In this document: positions 6,591 through 13,981 of the stretch, in pieces
How positions within the stretch are numbered: position 1 is the stretch's first letter
Layout: each line of letters opens with the position of its first letter
From: Parabacteroides sp.
GTDB taxonomy: Bacteria; Bacteroidota; Bacteroidia; Bacteroidales; Tannerellaceae
Length of the DNA stretch: 33,824 nucleotides
Direction of reading: 5' to 3'
Assembly (NCBI GenBank): GCA_022775005.1
Contig: JALFJR010000040.1
Coordinates: 1-33,824 of the forward strand
Notes under the pieces: generated by a model
Databases searched by the model: none
Told to the model about the DNA's origin: nothing
The model's input: only the letters and a program-made list of their open reading frames with translations
Program-made: the position numbers and the translations under genes

Positions 6591-6788
6591 TTAAAGGTAT
6601 TGGGGGCTCGTAGCACATCGCTTCTCGCGGGTGTACCAACAACATTTCTGCTTAGAAAGGCACGACTCCTGTGTCCTGTACTTCTCGCACTCATCGTTGC
6701 CCACAATATCGACACCACCACTCACCTGCTGCAACTCCTCGTCAGAGACGGTACGCATCACCTGTTGCTCATTCTTTTCTTCCATCAT
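6591..6788 (-). CDS. Double-glycine-leader Cys-rich peptide precursor
   Basis: A 65-residue precursor. Residues 1-25 form a bacteriocin-type leader ending VSDEELQQVSGG, with the Gly-Gly site recognised by C39-peptidase ABC exporters. The predicted 40-residue core is VDIVGNDECEKYRTQESC then LSKQKCCWYTREKRC and ATSPQYL, with five Cys spaced C-x8-C-x5-CC-x7-C. This start (two ATGs at 6783-6788) is preferred over an upstream one at 6839 because the paralogue at 20883 is identical from here. It lies just downstream of the Rpn gene, and a possible promoter (TATAATTTGC on the minus strand, 6836-6845) overlaps the Rpn stop codon. No exporter is in the window; two CPBP membrane proteases lie 1.3 and 3.6 kb away. 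The activity is unknown: bacteriocin, signal, or another secreted small protein are all possible. I cannot name a family beyond the leader type. Confidence 0.75.
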   Translation of the reverse strand: MMEEKNEQQVMRTVSDEELQQVSGGVDIVGNDECEKYRTQESCLSKQKCCWYTREKRCATSPQYL

Positions 6789-6840
6789 AACGCTGTTTTT
6801 TAAATCATGAAACATATCCTTCAATCGTTCATTTCGCAAA

Positions 6841-7797
6841 TTATAGCCGATCTATCTGCTCTTGTATCAGCCCTGTAAACTGCATGATAGATTGCACATC
6901 AAGCCCCGCGGACTTCATGTTTTTAGCGATCGCTATTTTTTCTTTCGCTATACCTTTCTCTATACCTTCTGCCAGCCCTTCAGCCAGCCCTTCTGCACGT
7001 CCTTCAGCCAAACCTTCCGCATGACCCTCCGCACGACCTTCAGCTCGTCCTTCCGTCAGCCCTTCCAACTTAGCTGTGTCGAGCACATCTTTCTGCACGC
7101 GGAGATTGTCCATGTGAGCGAGATAGGCCTTGCGGTCGGTATCCGCCATAGTCATGTAGAGCAGGCGTTGGCGAGCCTCCTTCAAGCCCGGCGTGCAGGT
7201 ATCGTCCTTGATGCGGTTGTTCTTCAGGTAATCCAACCATTCCTCTAACGGGGTACGGGCCACGTCGTTGAACTCGTTGACACGCACGATATAATACTCC
7301 GGGAATACGTCTGTGGGCATCCTCATCTTGATCCCCTCCTTCTCCCGGGTGTTCACCTTCAGCAGGTCGCCCGTATGCACGCCGGTGAAGACGGTCTTAC
7401 CATGATACAGGTAGTCACTGCCCTGGCCAAGGTCGAAATAGACGATGTTGATGGAATAGACCTTCTTGACCTCTTCGTATGTCTCTCCTAACCCGATATG
7501 CTCCGTGATGGTCTTAGAAACACCGTAGAGTATGCGACGCAGGTAATATAGCTGGCGGGTCAGCTGCACCTCCACGATGATGATGTCGCCACACTCATTT
7601 TTCGCCTTGATATCAACACGGTTAAACTTGTCGGAGGCGTTCTCCTGGTTGCCCTCGCTCTCCAAAATCTCGGCTATCGTCACCCGCTCGCCCGTGAGGA
7701 CGGTTATCAACCCCTCTAATACGGCGAAGTTCGCCTTGTCGCGAAGCATTCGCTTCACGGCCCAGTCAAATCGGATGTATTTCTCGTTCACCTCCAT
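6841..7797 (-). CDS. Rpn family PD-(D/E)XK nuclease/putative transposase
   Basis: A 318-residue protein of the Rpn/PDDEXK_2 family, DNA endonucleases reported to promote RecA-independent recombination and related to transposases; some members act in phage defence. The N terminus MEVNEKYIRFDWAVKRMLRD is typical. The catalytic region carries RVDIKA with Asp62 and IIIVEVQ with Glu76 and Gln78, the ExQ variant of the PD-(D/E)XK motif. Residues about 243-275 are a low-complexity run of AEGR/AEGL/AEGH tetrapeptides, common before the C terminus in this family, followed by a helical tail ending FTGLIQEQIDRL. No terminal inverted repeats or target duplication are seen, so it is not a complete insertion sequence. 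It stands directly upstream of the Cys-rich peptide gene on the same strand. Confidence 0.88.
   Translation of the reverse strand: MEVNEKYIRFDWAVKRMLRDKANFAVLEGLITVLTGERVTIAEILESEGNQENASDKFNRVDIKAKNECGDIIIVEVQLTRQLYYLRRILYGVSKTITEHIGLGETYEEVKKVYSINIVYFDLGQGSDYLYHGKTVFTGVHTGDLLKVNTREKEGIKMRMPTDVFPEYYIVRVNEFNDVARTPLEEWLDYLKNNRIKDDTCTPGLKEARQRLLYMTMADTDRKAYLAHMDNLRVQKDVLDTAKLEGLTEGRAEGRAEGHAEGLAEGRAEGLAEGLAEGIEKGIAKEKIAIAKNMKSAGLDVQSIMQFTGLIQEQIDRL
6965..7068 (-). repeat. 12-bp tandem repeats coding AEGx
   Basis: Within the Rpn gene, about eight imperfect 12-bp units encode AEGR, AEGL or AEGH tetrapeptides. Repeat-number slippage here would change the linker length in frame. Confidence 0.7.
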
Positions 7798-7953
7798 GAT
7801 CCATACATTTTATGCCGTGAAATTACGTATAATTCCTATGGATTTGCTTGCTGTTTTGGAAATTTAACGTTTTTGCCACGCTTTTCTGGGTGTTCAGGAG
7901 CGATTTCAATGCTTTCATTTATTTCAGCTGAAAAGGGATGCGGCCAATGACGC

Positions 7954-8008
7954 TATGTGTTGGAGCGGAGCTATATTATTGTATGGGGTGGTGTAAAAAT
8001 CGGACATG
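7954..8008. promoter_or_regulatory. Conserved upstream element, copy A
   Basis: This segment runs from TATGTGTTGGAGC to AAAAATCGGACATG and matches copies at 9772-9823 and 10296-10354. Here the minus-strand -7 box has decayed (TAGCTCCG against TAGCTTTG in copy C), and no minus gene starts next to it. It lies 83 bp upstream of the first CPBP gene. Confidence 0.6.
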
Positions 8009-8090
8009 TTGTGCGGGAGGAACACTAAAAGCACGTTTGGTGCGTTCAATAATCAACTTGTTTTTTGAGCGGACAAAAACGAATGGTGTT

Positions 8091-8705
8091 ATGATGAGTT
8101 ATGTGTTTGCGGAGGCTTTCGTGTTGATGGGCGTATTGCAGTTGGCCCTTGGGGGAATGAAGTGGTTGCTGTTGCCTCTTTTGCCGGATACGAGGCTGGT
8201 TTACAAACTGTTTACGATGGTGTGCATGATGTGTCTTACCCTGGTGGTCGTGGCCTATGCGAGGTATGGCCGTCGGGGGAGGTTTGGTTTCTTGCCTCAG
8301 CCTTGGAGCCGGCGTTATACCTTTTTCACGGGTCTCTTCCTGCTGCTGTTGCTGCTCTCCCCGGCCAATTTCACGCAGGGACTGCCTGCCGTGGGCGTTG
8401 CGCTGTATGGCAGTGTGGTCATTCTCCTTTATGAGGAGTTGATTTTCAAGGGCTATCTGTGGAATCGCCTGTCGGATGTCGGGTATAGCCCACGAAGGTT
8501 GATCCTCTGCACCGCCCTGCTGTTCGCCGTGTGGCACGTGGGGTATATGGCGAATGCGATAGCCGAGGGGAATTGGTTTGCGGTGATTAGCAAGGTGATG
8601 GTGGGGCTTTGCTACGGCCTCTTGCTGGGATGGGTGCGCGTCAAGACGGGTAATTGCTACAGCACCTGCTTAGTGCATGGCCTCATGAATCTGCTGAGTG
8701 TGTGA
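8091..8705 (+). CDS. CPBP family intramembrane metalloprotease (copy 1)
   Basis: A 204-residue integral membrane protein of the CPBP/Abi family, which includes CAAX prenyl proteases and bacteriocin immunity or maturation proteins. Several hydrophobic segments are seen (about 5-30, 40-57, 78-92, 100-116, 136-150, 165-182). The glutamate-zinc protease motifs are present: EELIFK at 115-120, FAVWH at 145-149 and HGLMN at 196-200. The usual EExxxR has Lys120 instead of Arg, which could alter activity. The ATG at 8091 (MMSYVFAEA) was chosen because the paralogue at 10439 begins MSYVLAEA; a longer frame from 7938 runs through upstream element A. Its neighbour context (GG-leader peptide gene 1.3 kb away) fits a peptide-processing or immunity role, but this is inference. 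Confidence 0.88.
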   Translation: MMSYVFAEAFVLMGVLQLALGGMKWLLLPLLPDTRLVYKLFTMVCMMCLTLVVVAYARYGRRGRFGFLPQPWSRRYTFFTGLFLLLLLLSPANFTQGLPAVGVALYGSVVILLYEELIFKGYLWNRLSDVGYSPRRLILCTALLFAVWHVGYMANAIAEGNWFAVISKVMVGLCYGLLLGWVRVKTGNCYSTCLVHGLMNLLSV

Positions 8706-8748
8706 TCCCTCTTCTCAAGGTGGATATATCCATGAGGATGCGTGGCTA

Positions 8749-9750
8749 TTATGACTCGCGGAAGGAGGAGATCTCAATGAGATTACCCTCTGGATCAGCG
8801 ATGTAGCAGGTGCGCTGCCCCCACGGCTCGGTGGTCGGGGCGAAAACGGACTTACCATCTAAACGCACGGCTCGCTCATATTCCTTGTCCACATCGGCAA
8901 AGGTGGGGACATCTATGGCCAATTCCATTGTCCCGTTATTCCCTGCGGGATAACCGTAGCGTTGAGAAGTCATCTCCTCGAACGCTGTGCGGGGGAAGAA
9001 GATGAGGCGCATATCTCCGAGGTACATCTCTACGTTTGGTTCGCCCTTCCACGCTGTCTGAAACCCGAAAATATCACGGTAGAAGGCTACCATCTTTGCG
9101 TTGTCTGTCGTGAAGAGGCCAACGGTATTGCAGGTGAAACGTGGCTTGGGAGAAAGCAGCGAGACGAGCCCCTGCTTCATGAAGTGGTAGTATCGCTCGA
9201 TTTGTTCGTCGGTGTCGTTTCGCAACAGTTTCAGCAGCTCCCTTCCAAATTCCAAATGGCCTGTGCCGTTGGCGGTCACGATGTGATGGTCGCTTACAGC
9301 CTGCTTGTTCTGGTAACCTGCTTCGTTGGTATAGCGATCTCCTCCCCATAGTTTTAGCTGCTCCAAGCCGTTGCCCGTGTGGCTCACATTGTTGAGGAAA
9401 CCTTGGCTGGCCATCCAGGAGGCGGCGTTGCAGATAGCACCGATGATCGTCCCCTTTTGGAGGGCTTTGCGGATGATCGGGGCTACCTTGGCAGCTTCTG
9501 GGCCTTGCCATCCGTAGCCACCAATTAGCACAATGGCGGCATAATCGTCAGGCATAGCGTCGAAGGTATAATCAGGAAGCACCCGAAAGCCACCGGTAGA
9601 GGTTACTGGGTCGAGGCTTGCCGCCGCAATCTTGTTGCAATAGGCGGGCTCTTGACGTGGCCCCATCTCTCCGTTCGTGATTCCCTCTGACAGGAAGGGT
9701 ATCTCATGATCCGCAAATTGCGGCAGCAGTACATAGATAATCTCTCTCAT
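8749..9750 (-). CDS. DJ-1/PfpI domain fused to a VOC (glyoxalase-like) domain
   Basis: A 333-residue two-domain protein. Residues 1-195 are DJ-1/PfpI-like (REIIYVLLPQFADHEIPFL, then IGGYGWQGPE and IGAICNAASWMA with the candidate nucleophile Cys107). Residues about 205-331 are a vicinal-oxygen-chelate domain (NTVGLFTTDNAKMVAFYRDIFGF, then CYIADPEGNLIEISSF), as in glyoxalase and bleomycin-resistance proteins. Both families include enzymes acting on reactive carbonyls, so a detoxification role is plausible; substrate and metal use are unknown. The ATG at 9750 is chosen because the frame upstream of it is the conserved promoter element B (minus -7 box TACTTTTG at 9777-9784). It converges with the first CPBP gene. 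Confidence 0.85.
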   Translation of the reverse strand: MREIIYVLLPQFADHEIPFLSEGITNGEMGPRQEPAYCNKIAAASLDPVTSTGGFRVLPDYTFDAMPDDYAAIVLIGGYGWQGPEAAKVAPIIRKALQKGTIIGAICNAASWMASQGFLNNVSHTGNGLEQLKLWGGDRYTNEAGYQNKQAVSDHHIVTANGTGHLEFGRELLKLLRNDTDEQIERYYHFMKQGLVSLLSPKPRFTCNTVGLFTTDNAKMVAFYRDIFGFQTAWKGEPNVEMYLGDMRLIFFPRTAFEEMTSQRYGYPAGNNGTMELAIDVPTFADVDKEYERAVRLDGKSVFAPTTEPWGQRTCYIADPEGNLIEISSFRES

Positions 9751-9771
9751 GATGAATAACTTATTTTGATT

Positions 9772-9823
9772 GTGCGCAAAAGTAGCTATTCTTGTCGGAT
9801 CACCTATGTAAAAATCGGACATG
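9772..9823 (-). promoter_or_regulatory. Conserved upstream element, copy B, with minus-strand promoter
   Basis: It shares the AAAAATCGGACATG end and the GGATCRCCT core with copies A and C. On the minus strand TACTTTTG (9784 to 9777) is a good -7 box for the DJ-1/VOC gene starting at 9750. The CGGACATG part may be an operator shared by the cluster. Confidence 0.6.
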
Positions 9824-9840
9824 CTGCGCTGGGGCCCTTC

Positions 9841-10281
9841 CTAATTAGGGTAATGAGATAGACGCCAACCGGTGAGGGCTTGCGTGAAGCCGAAGAAGAG
9901 GTAGAGGGTTGAAACGGGATTGAGGGGGAAGAGATAGAATTGAAGAGAGACCCAGAGCATGAGGATCACTCCTAAACAAGCGTTAAGCGGAGCTGCGATA
10001 GGACGTTTGCGCCAAGCTAACCAAGCTACAAAAAGGTTGGGTAAACCATTCACCAGCATAAGGGCCACTCCAGGCACTACGAAATCTTGAAAGAGATAAT
10101 TGGCGAAGGGGAGTACTTGAAAATAAGTTAGTTGTTCAGCCAATCCCATCTCTTTCCTACTGGGATCTATCCACATACCTACACTACCCACTATCGCCCC
10201 TATCCCTATGAAAAGGTTCCAGAAGAGTAACTTACCCCATCCTCGACTTGTCTTTTGTTTCATGACTGTTTGTTTCATCAT
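9841..10281 (-). CDS. Small membrane protein of unknown function
   Basis: A 146-residue protein with about four hydrophobic segments: LLFWNLFIGIGAIVGSVGMW, FVVPGVALMLVNGLPNLFVAW, LNACLGVILMLWVSLQFYLF and a final short one before LTGWRLSHYPN. Basic residues cluster at the N terminus. I do not recognise the family. The start at 10281 (two consecutive ATG codons) is preferred because the frame upstream of it is the conserved promoter element C, not coding sequence. It is divergent from the second CPBP gene, sharing that element, which suggests co-regulation. Confidence 0.7.
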   Translation of the reverse strand: MMKQTVMKQKTSRGWGKLLFWNLFIGIGAIVGSVGMWIDPSRKEMGLAEQLTYFQVLPFANYLFQDFVVPGVALMLVNGLPNLFVAWLAWRKRPIAAPLNACLGVILMLWVSLQFYLFPLNPVSTLYLFFGFTQALTGWRLSHYPN

Positions 10282-10295
10282 CTTGCTCACTATTT

Positions 10296-10354
10296 TATGT
10301 GTTGGAGCAAAGCTACATAATATTATTGGATCGCCTGTGTATAAATCGGACATG
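10296..10354. promoter_or_regulatory. Conserved upstream element, copy C (divergent)
   Basis: The fullest of three copies: TATGTGTTGGAGCAAAGC, then GGATCGCCTGTG, then ATAAATCGGACATG. On the minus strand TAGCTTTG (10315 to 10308) is the -7 box for the small membrane protein. The second CPBP gene begins 64-84 bp to the right. Confidence 0.6.
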
Positions 10355-10438
10355 TCGCATTGGGGAGATACTAAAACAGTGGGATTGAGCGTTAAATAAC
10401 TAAAACAATGATGGGCGATGGAAAAGAAAAGTGGCAGG

Positions 10439-11050
10439 ATGAGTTATGTGCTTGCGGAAGCACTTGTCTGGATGGGAGCGTTACAGGCGGCCCTTTGGGG
10501 AATGAAGTGGCTGTTGTTGCCTCTTTTCCCCGACACACGAGTAGCTTACAAACTGTTTACCATGGGCTGTATGTTGCTGCTTACCGGGGTAGTGGTTGCT
10601 TATGTGAGGTATGGCCGCAGGGAGAGGTTCAGTTTCCTGCCGCATACTTGGAACAGACGCTATACCTTTTTCACGGGTCTCTTCTTGCTCCTATTGATGC
10701 TCTCTCCTGCCAATTTCAAGCAAGGGCTGCCTGCGGTAGGCGTTTTGCTGTATGGCAGCGTGGTCACTCCCCTTTATGAGGAGTTGCTTTTCAGGGGCTA
10801 TCTGTGGAATCGCCTGTCGGCCATAGGGAACAGCCCACGTAGGTTGATTCTCTACACCGCCCTGCTGTTTGCGTTGTGGCACGTGGGGTATATGGTAAAT
10901 GCGCTGGTGGAGGGTAATTGGGTAGCGGTGATTAGTAAAGTACTGGTCGGGCTCTGCTACGGCCTTTTGCTGGGCTGGGTGCGCATGAAAACGGGTAATT
11001 GCTACGCTACCTGCCTGCTGCATGGCCTCATGAACCTACTGAGCATCTGA
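10439..11050 (+). CDS. CPBP family intramembrane metalloprotease (copy 2)
   Basis: A 203-residue paralogue of the protein at 8091-8705, similar over its full length. It retains the canonical motifs: EELLFR at 114-119 (with the normal Arg), FALWH ending at His148, and HGLMN at 195-199. Several transmembrane segments are visible. A start at 10418 would add seven residues (MEKKSGR); 10439 was chosen because MSYV is where the two copies begin to match. It is divergent from the small membrane protein. CPBP proteases are known in protein prenyl processing and in bacteriocin self-immunity; which applies here is not known. Confidence 0.88.
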   Translation: MSYVLAEALVWMGALQAALWGMKWLLLPLFPDTRVAYKLFTMGCMLLLTGVVVAYVRYGRRERFSFLPHTWNRRYTFFTGLFLLLLMLSPANFKQGLPAVGVLLYGSVVTPLYEELLFRGYLWNRLSAIGNSPRRLILYTALLFALWHVGYMVNALVEGNWVAVISKVLVGLCYGLLLGWVRMKTGNCYATCLLHGLMNLLSI

Positions 11051-11196
11051 TCCCATCCCCTTCCTCCAATTTCAATACTATCAATAATTTCAGTAAAAAA
11101 GGGGCACGCATTAGCGGTTTAAATTCGAGCCTTCATTATGGAGGGAAAGAGAAGGGTAGCGTCGTTTGTTTATACCCTGTTTATACCCGACAAAAT

Positions 11197-11228
11197 AAAA
11201 AAGCCTGCTAATCAAGTGATTAACAGGC
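11197..11228 (-). terminator. tRNA-Met terminator
   Basis: On the minus strand, GCCTGTTAATCA pairs with TGATTAGCAGGC (one G-T wobble, 2-base loop), followed by TTTTTT. It lies 8 bases past the 3' end of the tRNA. Confidence 0.9.
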
Positions 11229-11236
11229 AATATTTG

Positions 11237-11310
11237 TAGCGAGACCCGGGATTGAACCGGGGACCTCATGATTATGAATCATGCGCTCTAACCAGCTGAG
11301 CTATCTCGCC
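11237..11310 (-). tRNA. tRNA-Met (anticodon CAU)
   Basis: A 74-base cloverleaf on the minus strand. The acceptor stem GGCGAGA pairs with TCTCGCT (first pair G-U), the D arm contains AGCTCAGCTGGTTAGAGC, the anticodon loop TTCATAA has CAT, and the T arm has GGTTCAATCC. The first base pair is not the mismatch of initiator tRNA, so this is elongator Met; a tRNA-Ile with a modified C34 has the same printed anticodon but is less likely. CCA is not encoded. A -7 box (minus TACTTTTG, 11341 to 11334) lies upstream. Confidence 0.95.
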
Positions 11311-11333
11311 ATCGTTGTTTTTGAATGACGCTG

Positions 11334-11365
11334 CAAAAGTAGATGGATTTTTTGGATTACACAAC
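11334..11365 (-). promoter_or_regulatory. tRNA-Met promoter
   Basis: On the minus strand, GTTG, a 20-bp spacer and TACTTTTG approximate the Bacteroidota promoter, about 24 bases upstream of the mature 5' end of the tRNA. Confidence 0.5.
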
Positions 11366-11512
11366 TTTTTGGGCAATAAAAATCGGGCGATTTTGGGCAC
11401 TTTTTACTAATCGGTTCATTCTGAATTGATTTTTATTTGAAATTTCATGCGAAAAACAACTTGTGTTTCAAATATTATTCCTATCTTGCGCCGAAACTAA
11501 GTCAGATATGCC

Positions 11513-11899
11513 ATGAGAAAGGAGAAATTTCACATTGAATATGTGTTCGACAAGGTGTCGCGCAAGAGCCTATGGAATCAGTTGACGACGGGTATCGGGC
11601 TCTCCGCTTGGTTTGCCGACGAGGTGAGGATCAAGCGGGATCATTATGTTTTCCGCTGGAACAAAGAGCTTCAGGCGGCTACTGTGGTGGAGATGGAGCC
11701 TGAGCAATATATCCGTTTCAGGTGGGACAACGAGGAGGATCCGAACGCCTATTTTGAGTTCAAGCTGCATCGGCTGGAGCTGACGGGCACGACTGCGCTC
11801 GAGATCACCGATTTCGCAGAGGCGGATGACAAGAGCGACTCCATTGATCTTTGGGACTCGCAAGTGGAGGACCTCAAGCGTTCGCTTGGCATCATTTAG
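11513..11899 (+). CDS. START-like (SRPBCC fold) domain protein
   Basis: A 128-residue single-domain protein. The opening MRKEKFHIEYVFDKVSRKSLWNQLTTGIGLSAWFADEV resembles AHSA1/START-like proteins, which form a hydrophobic ligand pocket, and the end LWDSQVEDLKRSLGII fits the long C-terminal helix of this fold. Ligand and role are unknown. A TATCTTGC -7-like box (11482-11489) lies about 25 bases before the start codon. It is 84 bases upstream of the LptF/LptG-type permease, which has its own -7 box. Confidence 0.85.
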   Translation: MRKEKFHIEYVFDKVSRKSLWNQLTTGIGLSAWFADEVRIKRDHYVFRWNKELQAATVVEMEPEQYIRFRWDNEEDPNAYFEFKLHRLELTGTTALEITDFAEADDKSDSIDLWDSQVEDLKRSLGII

Positions 11900-11943
11900 G
11901 GTAGTTTTACAGCCTCCAGTAAGGTAGTTATCGTTTTTTACAC

Positions 11944-11951
11944 TACTTTTG
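11944..11951 (+). promoter_or_regulatory. -7 box before the LptF/LptG gene
   Basis: TACTTTTG fits TAnnTTTG and lies 33 bases before the start codon. No clear TTTG is seen at the expected -33 distance. Confidence 0.45.
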
Positions 11952-11983
11952 CCCATCCGTAGAGTAGCTATAGCTAATAGGCA

Positions 11984-13972
11984 ATGTTGAGAGTAAAACG
12001 ATTATATACTTTTATGCTGCAAACATTCCTGCCGTTGTTCTTCATGACCTTCGGCATTTGCCTGTTTATCGTGTTGATGCAGTTCCTCTGGAAGTATATC
12101 GACGACATGGTGGGAAAGGGGATCGGCATCGCCGTGCTGGCGGAGATGTTTATGTATGCGGCCCTCAGCCTTGTGCCTATGGCGCTGCCCTTGGCGGTCT
12201 TGTTGGCCTCGCTGATGACGTTTGGCAACTTGGGCGAGCGGCTGGAGCTTTTGGCGATGAAATCGGCCGGAATCTCACTGATACACATCATGCGCCCTTT
12301 GATTGTCACCTTGATTGTGGTGAGTATAGGCACGTTTTTCTATCAGAATAACGCCATGCCGGTGGTGCAGGTGAAGCTCTACACGCTGCTCTACTCCATG
12401 CGGCAGAAATCGCCTGAATTAGAGATTCCCGAAGGCTCTTTCTATAAGGATATTCCCGGATTGAATGTGTATGTGCAGAAGAAGGATCCCCAAACAGGTC
12501 TGTTGAACGACTTGATGATCTACGACTACTCGGAGGGGTTCAACAACGCACGGGTGATCGTGGCTGACTCGGGGCGACTGAAAACCTCGGCTGACAAGCT
12601 GTTCTTGGTGCTCTCGCTCTACAACGGGGAGAGTTTTGAGAACTTGCGCAACCAGGACAACGGGCGGCAGGATCAGACGGCCGTGCCCTACCGACGGGAG
12701 AGTTTTGACACCAAGGAGATCTTGATTGAGTTTGACGCGAACTTCAAGCGGACGGACGACAGCTTCTTGCAGAATCAATACATGGGCAAGAACTTGCAGG
12801 ACTTGCAGGCCTCGATCGACTCTATGGGAACTAAGCTGGACAGTATCAAGACGTTGAACGCACGGAGCATCTACGAGGGCTCTTACCTCAGGACGGTGCG
12901 CGCGTTTGGCGAGCAGGAGGTGCCACAGGCTGTGCGCGACGCGGCTCCGGAGGGGCGTGAGCTGACCGTGGCTGTGCGCCCTATGCCCAACTTGGCGGGA
13001 GAGCTGCGATTAGATTTTGACAGCGCCTTTATGGCCATGCAGAAGAGCAGCCAAGCCACGACCTTGAAACGGGCGAAGAACAGCTTGGAGAACATGAAGA
13101 CCGACTACTTCTTCCGGGCGGCCTCGGTGGGCGACGAGGCGTATAAGGTGCGCCGGCACCTGACGGAGTGGCACAAGAAGTTCACCGTGGCTTATGCCTG
13201 CCTGATGTTTTTCTTTATCGGGGCTCCGCTGGGGGCGATTATCCGTAAGGGCGGCTTGGGTGTGCCGGTGGTGATCTCTGTGATCCTCTTTATCTTCTAT
13301 TATATCATTGATAACATGGGCTATAAGATGGCGCGCGACGGTGTGTGGGAGGCTTGGCGAGGCATGTGGCTCAGCTCTGCCATTCTTACCCCGATGGGTG
13401 CTTTCCTGACCTACAAGGCGGCGAAAGACTCTGTGATCATGAACGCCGATACCTACCTCAATGCCTTGAAGAACCTGCTGGGCAAACGTGAGGGGCGCAA
13501 GGTAGAGAAGAAGGAGGTGATCATCTATGCGCCGGATTATGATGCGTTATTGCCTGTCTTGCAGACGTTAGCCGGTGATTGTGGCGCCTATGTGCACGGA
13601 CATCGCCGTTGGGTGAACTATCTCCGCTACTGGCGTGAAGGAGGTAAGGACAGTCGGGCGGAGCAACTCGCTGGACGTGTGGAGGCTGTCGTGGAGGAGC
13701 TGGGCAATTCCGACCAGATCCTGCTGCTAAATAAATTGATGGATTTCCCGATCGTGGGTGGCTATGTCAATCCACTGGGCGCTAAGCTCACGCCGCAGGT
13801 GGCCCGGGTGATTGGCTGGTGTCTTCCGTTGGGCCTCCCACTCTATCTGATCGCCGTCTATCAGCGTAAATTGCTGCGGCACGACATCTCGCAAGCACAA
13901 AAAACGGCCAAAGAGCTGATTGATATGATATATTCACTACATTTGCTGAGGAATAACACCGATAATAAATAA
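11984..13972 (+). CDS. LptF/LptG family LPS export permease
   Basis: A 662-residue inner-membrane permease of the YjgP/YjgQ family, which with the ATPase LptB extracts lipopolysaccharide from the inner membrane toward the outer membrane. The N terminus [27 protein letters not shown] holds the first membrane helix. Further helices follow at about 65-85 and 100-120, then a large periplasmic region (about 130-400), then the second helix bundle starting around residue 403 ([54 protein letters not shown]). A C-terminal cytoplasmic extension of about 150 residues is usual in Bacteroidota homologues. I cannot tell LptF from LptG. ribBA starts 9 bases after its stop codon, so they are probably cotranscribed. 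Confidence 0.92.
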   Translation: MLRVKRLYTFMLQTFLPLFFMTFGICLFIVLMQFLWKYIDDMVGKGIGIAVLAEMFMYAALSLVPMALPLAVLLASLMTFGNLGERLELLAMKSAGISLIHIMRPLIVTLIVVSIGTFFYQNNAMPVVQVKLYTLLYSMRQKSPELEIPEGSFYKDIPGLNVYVQKKDPQTGLLNDLMIYDYSEGFNNARVIVADSGRLKTSADKLFLVLSLYNGESFENLRNQDNGRQDQTAVPYRRESFDTKEILIEFDANFKRTDDSFLQNQYMGKNLQDLQASIDSMGTKLDSIKTLNARSIYEGSYLRTVRAFGEQEVPQAVRDAAPEGRELTVAVRPMPNLAGELRLDFDSAFMAMQKSSQATTLKRAKNSLENMKTDYFFRAASVGDEAYKVRRHLTEWHKKFTVAYACLMFFFIGAPLGAIIRKGGLGVPVVISVILFIFYYIIDNMGYKMARDGVWEAWRGMWLSSAILTPMGAFLTYKAAKDSVIMNADTYLNALKNLLGKREGRKVEKKEVIIYAPDYDALLPVLQTLAGDCGAYVHGHRRWVNYLRYWREGGKDSRAEQLAGRVEAVVEELGNSDQILLLNKLMDFPIVGGYVNPLGAKLTPQVARVIGWCLPLGLPLYLIAVYQRKLLRHDISQAQKTAKELIDMIYSLHLLRNNTDNK

Positions 13973-13981
13973 ACAATAAAT

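Noticed and set aside
6841-7797. Complete insertion sequence around the Rpn gene
   Set aside because: No terminal inverted repeats or target-site duplication could be found next to the gene.
9751-9822. N-terminal extension MSDFYIGDP of the DJ-1/VOC frame (and the like at 10282-10353)
   Set aside because: Both extensions are the translated form of the conserved promoter element, including the -7 box, so they are not protein coding.
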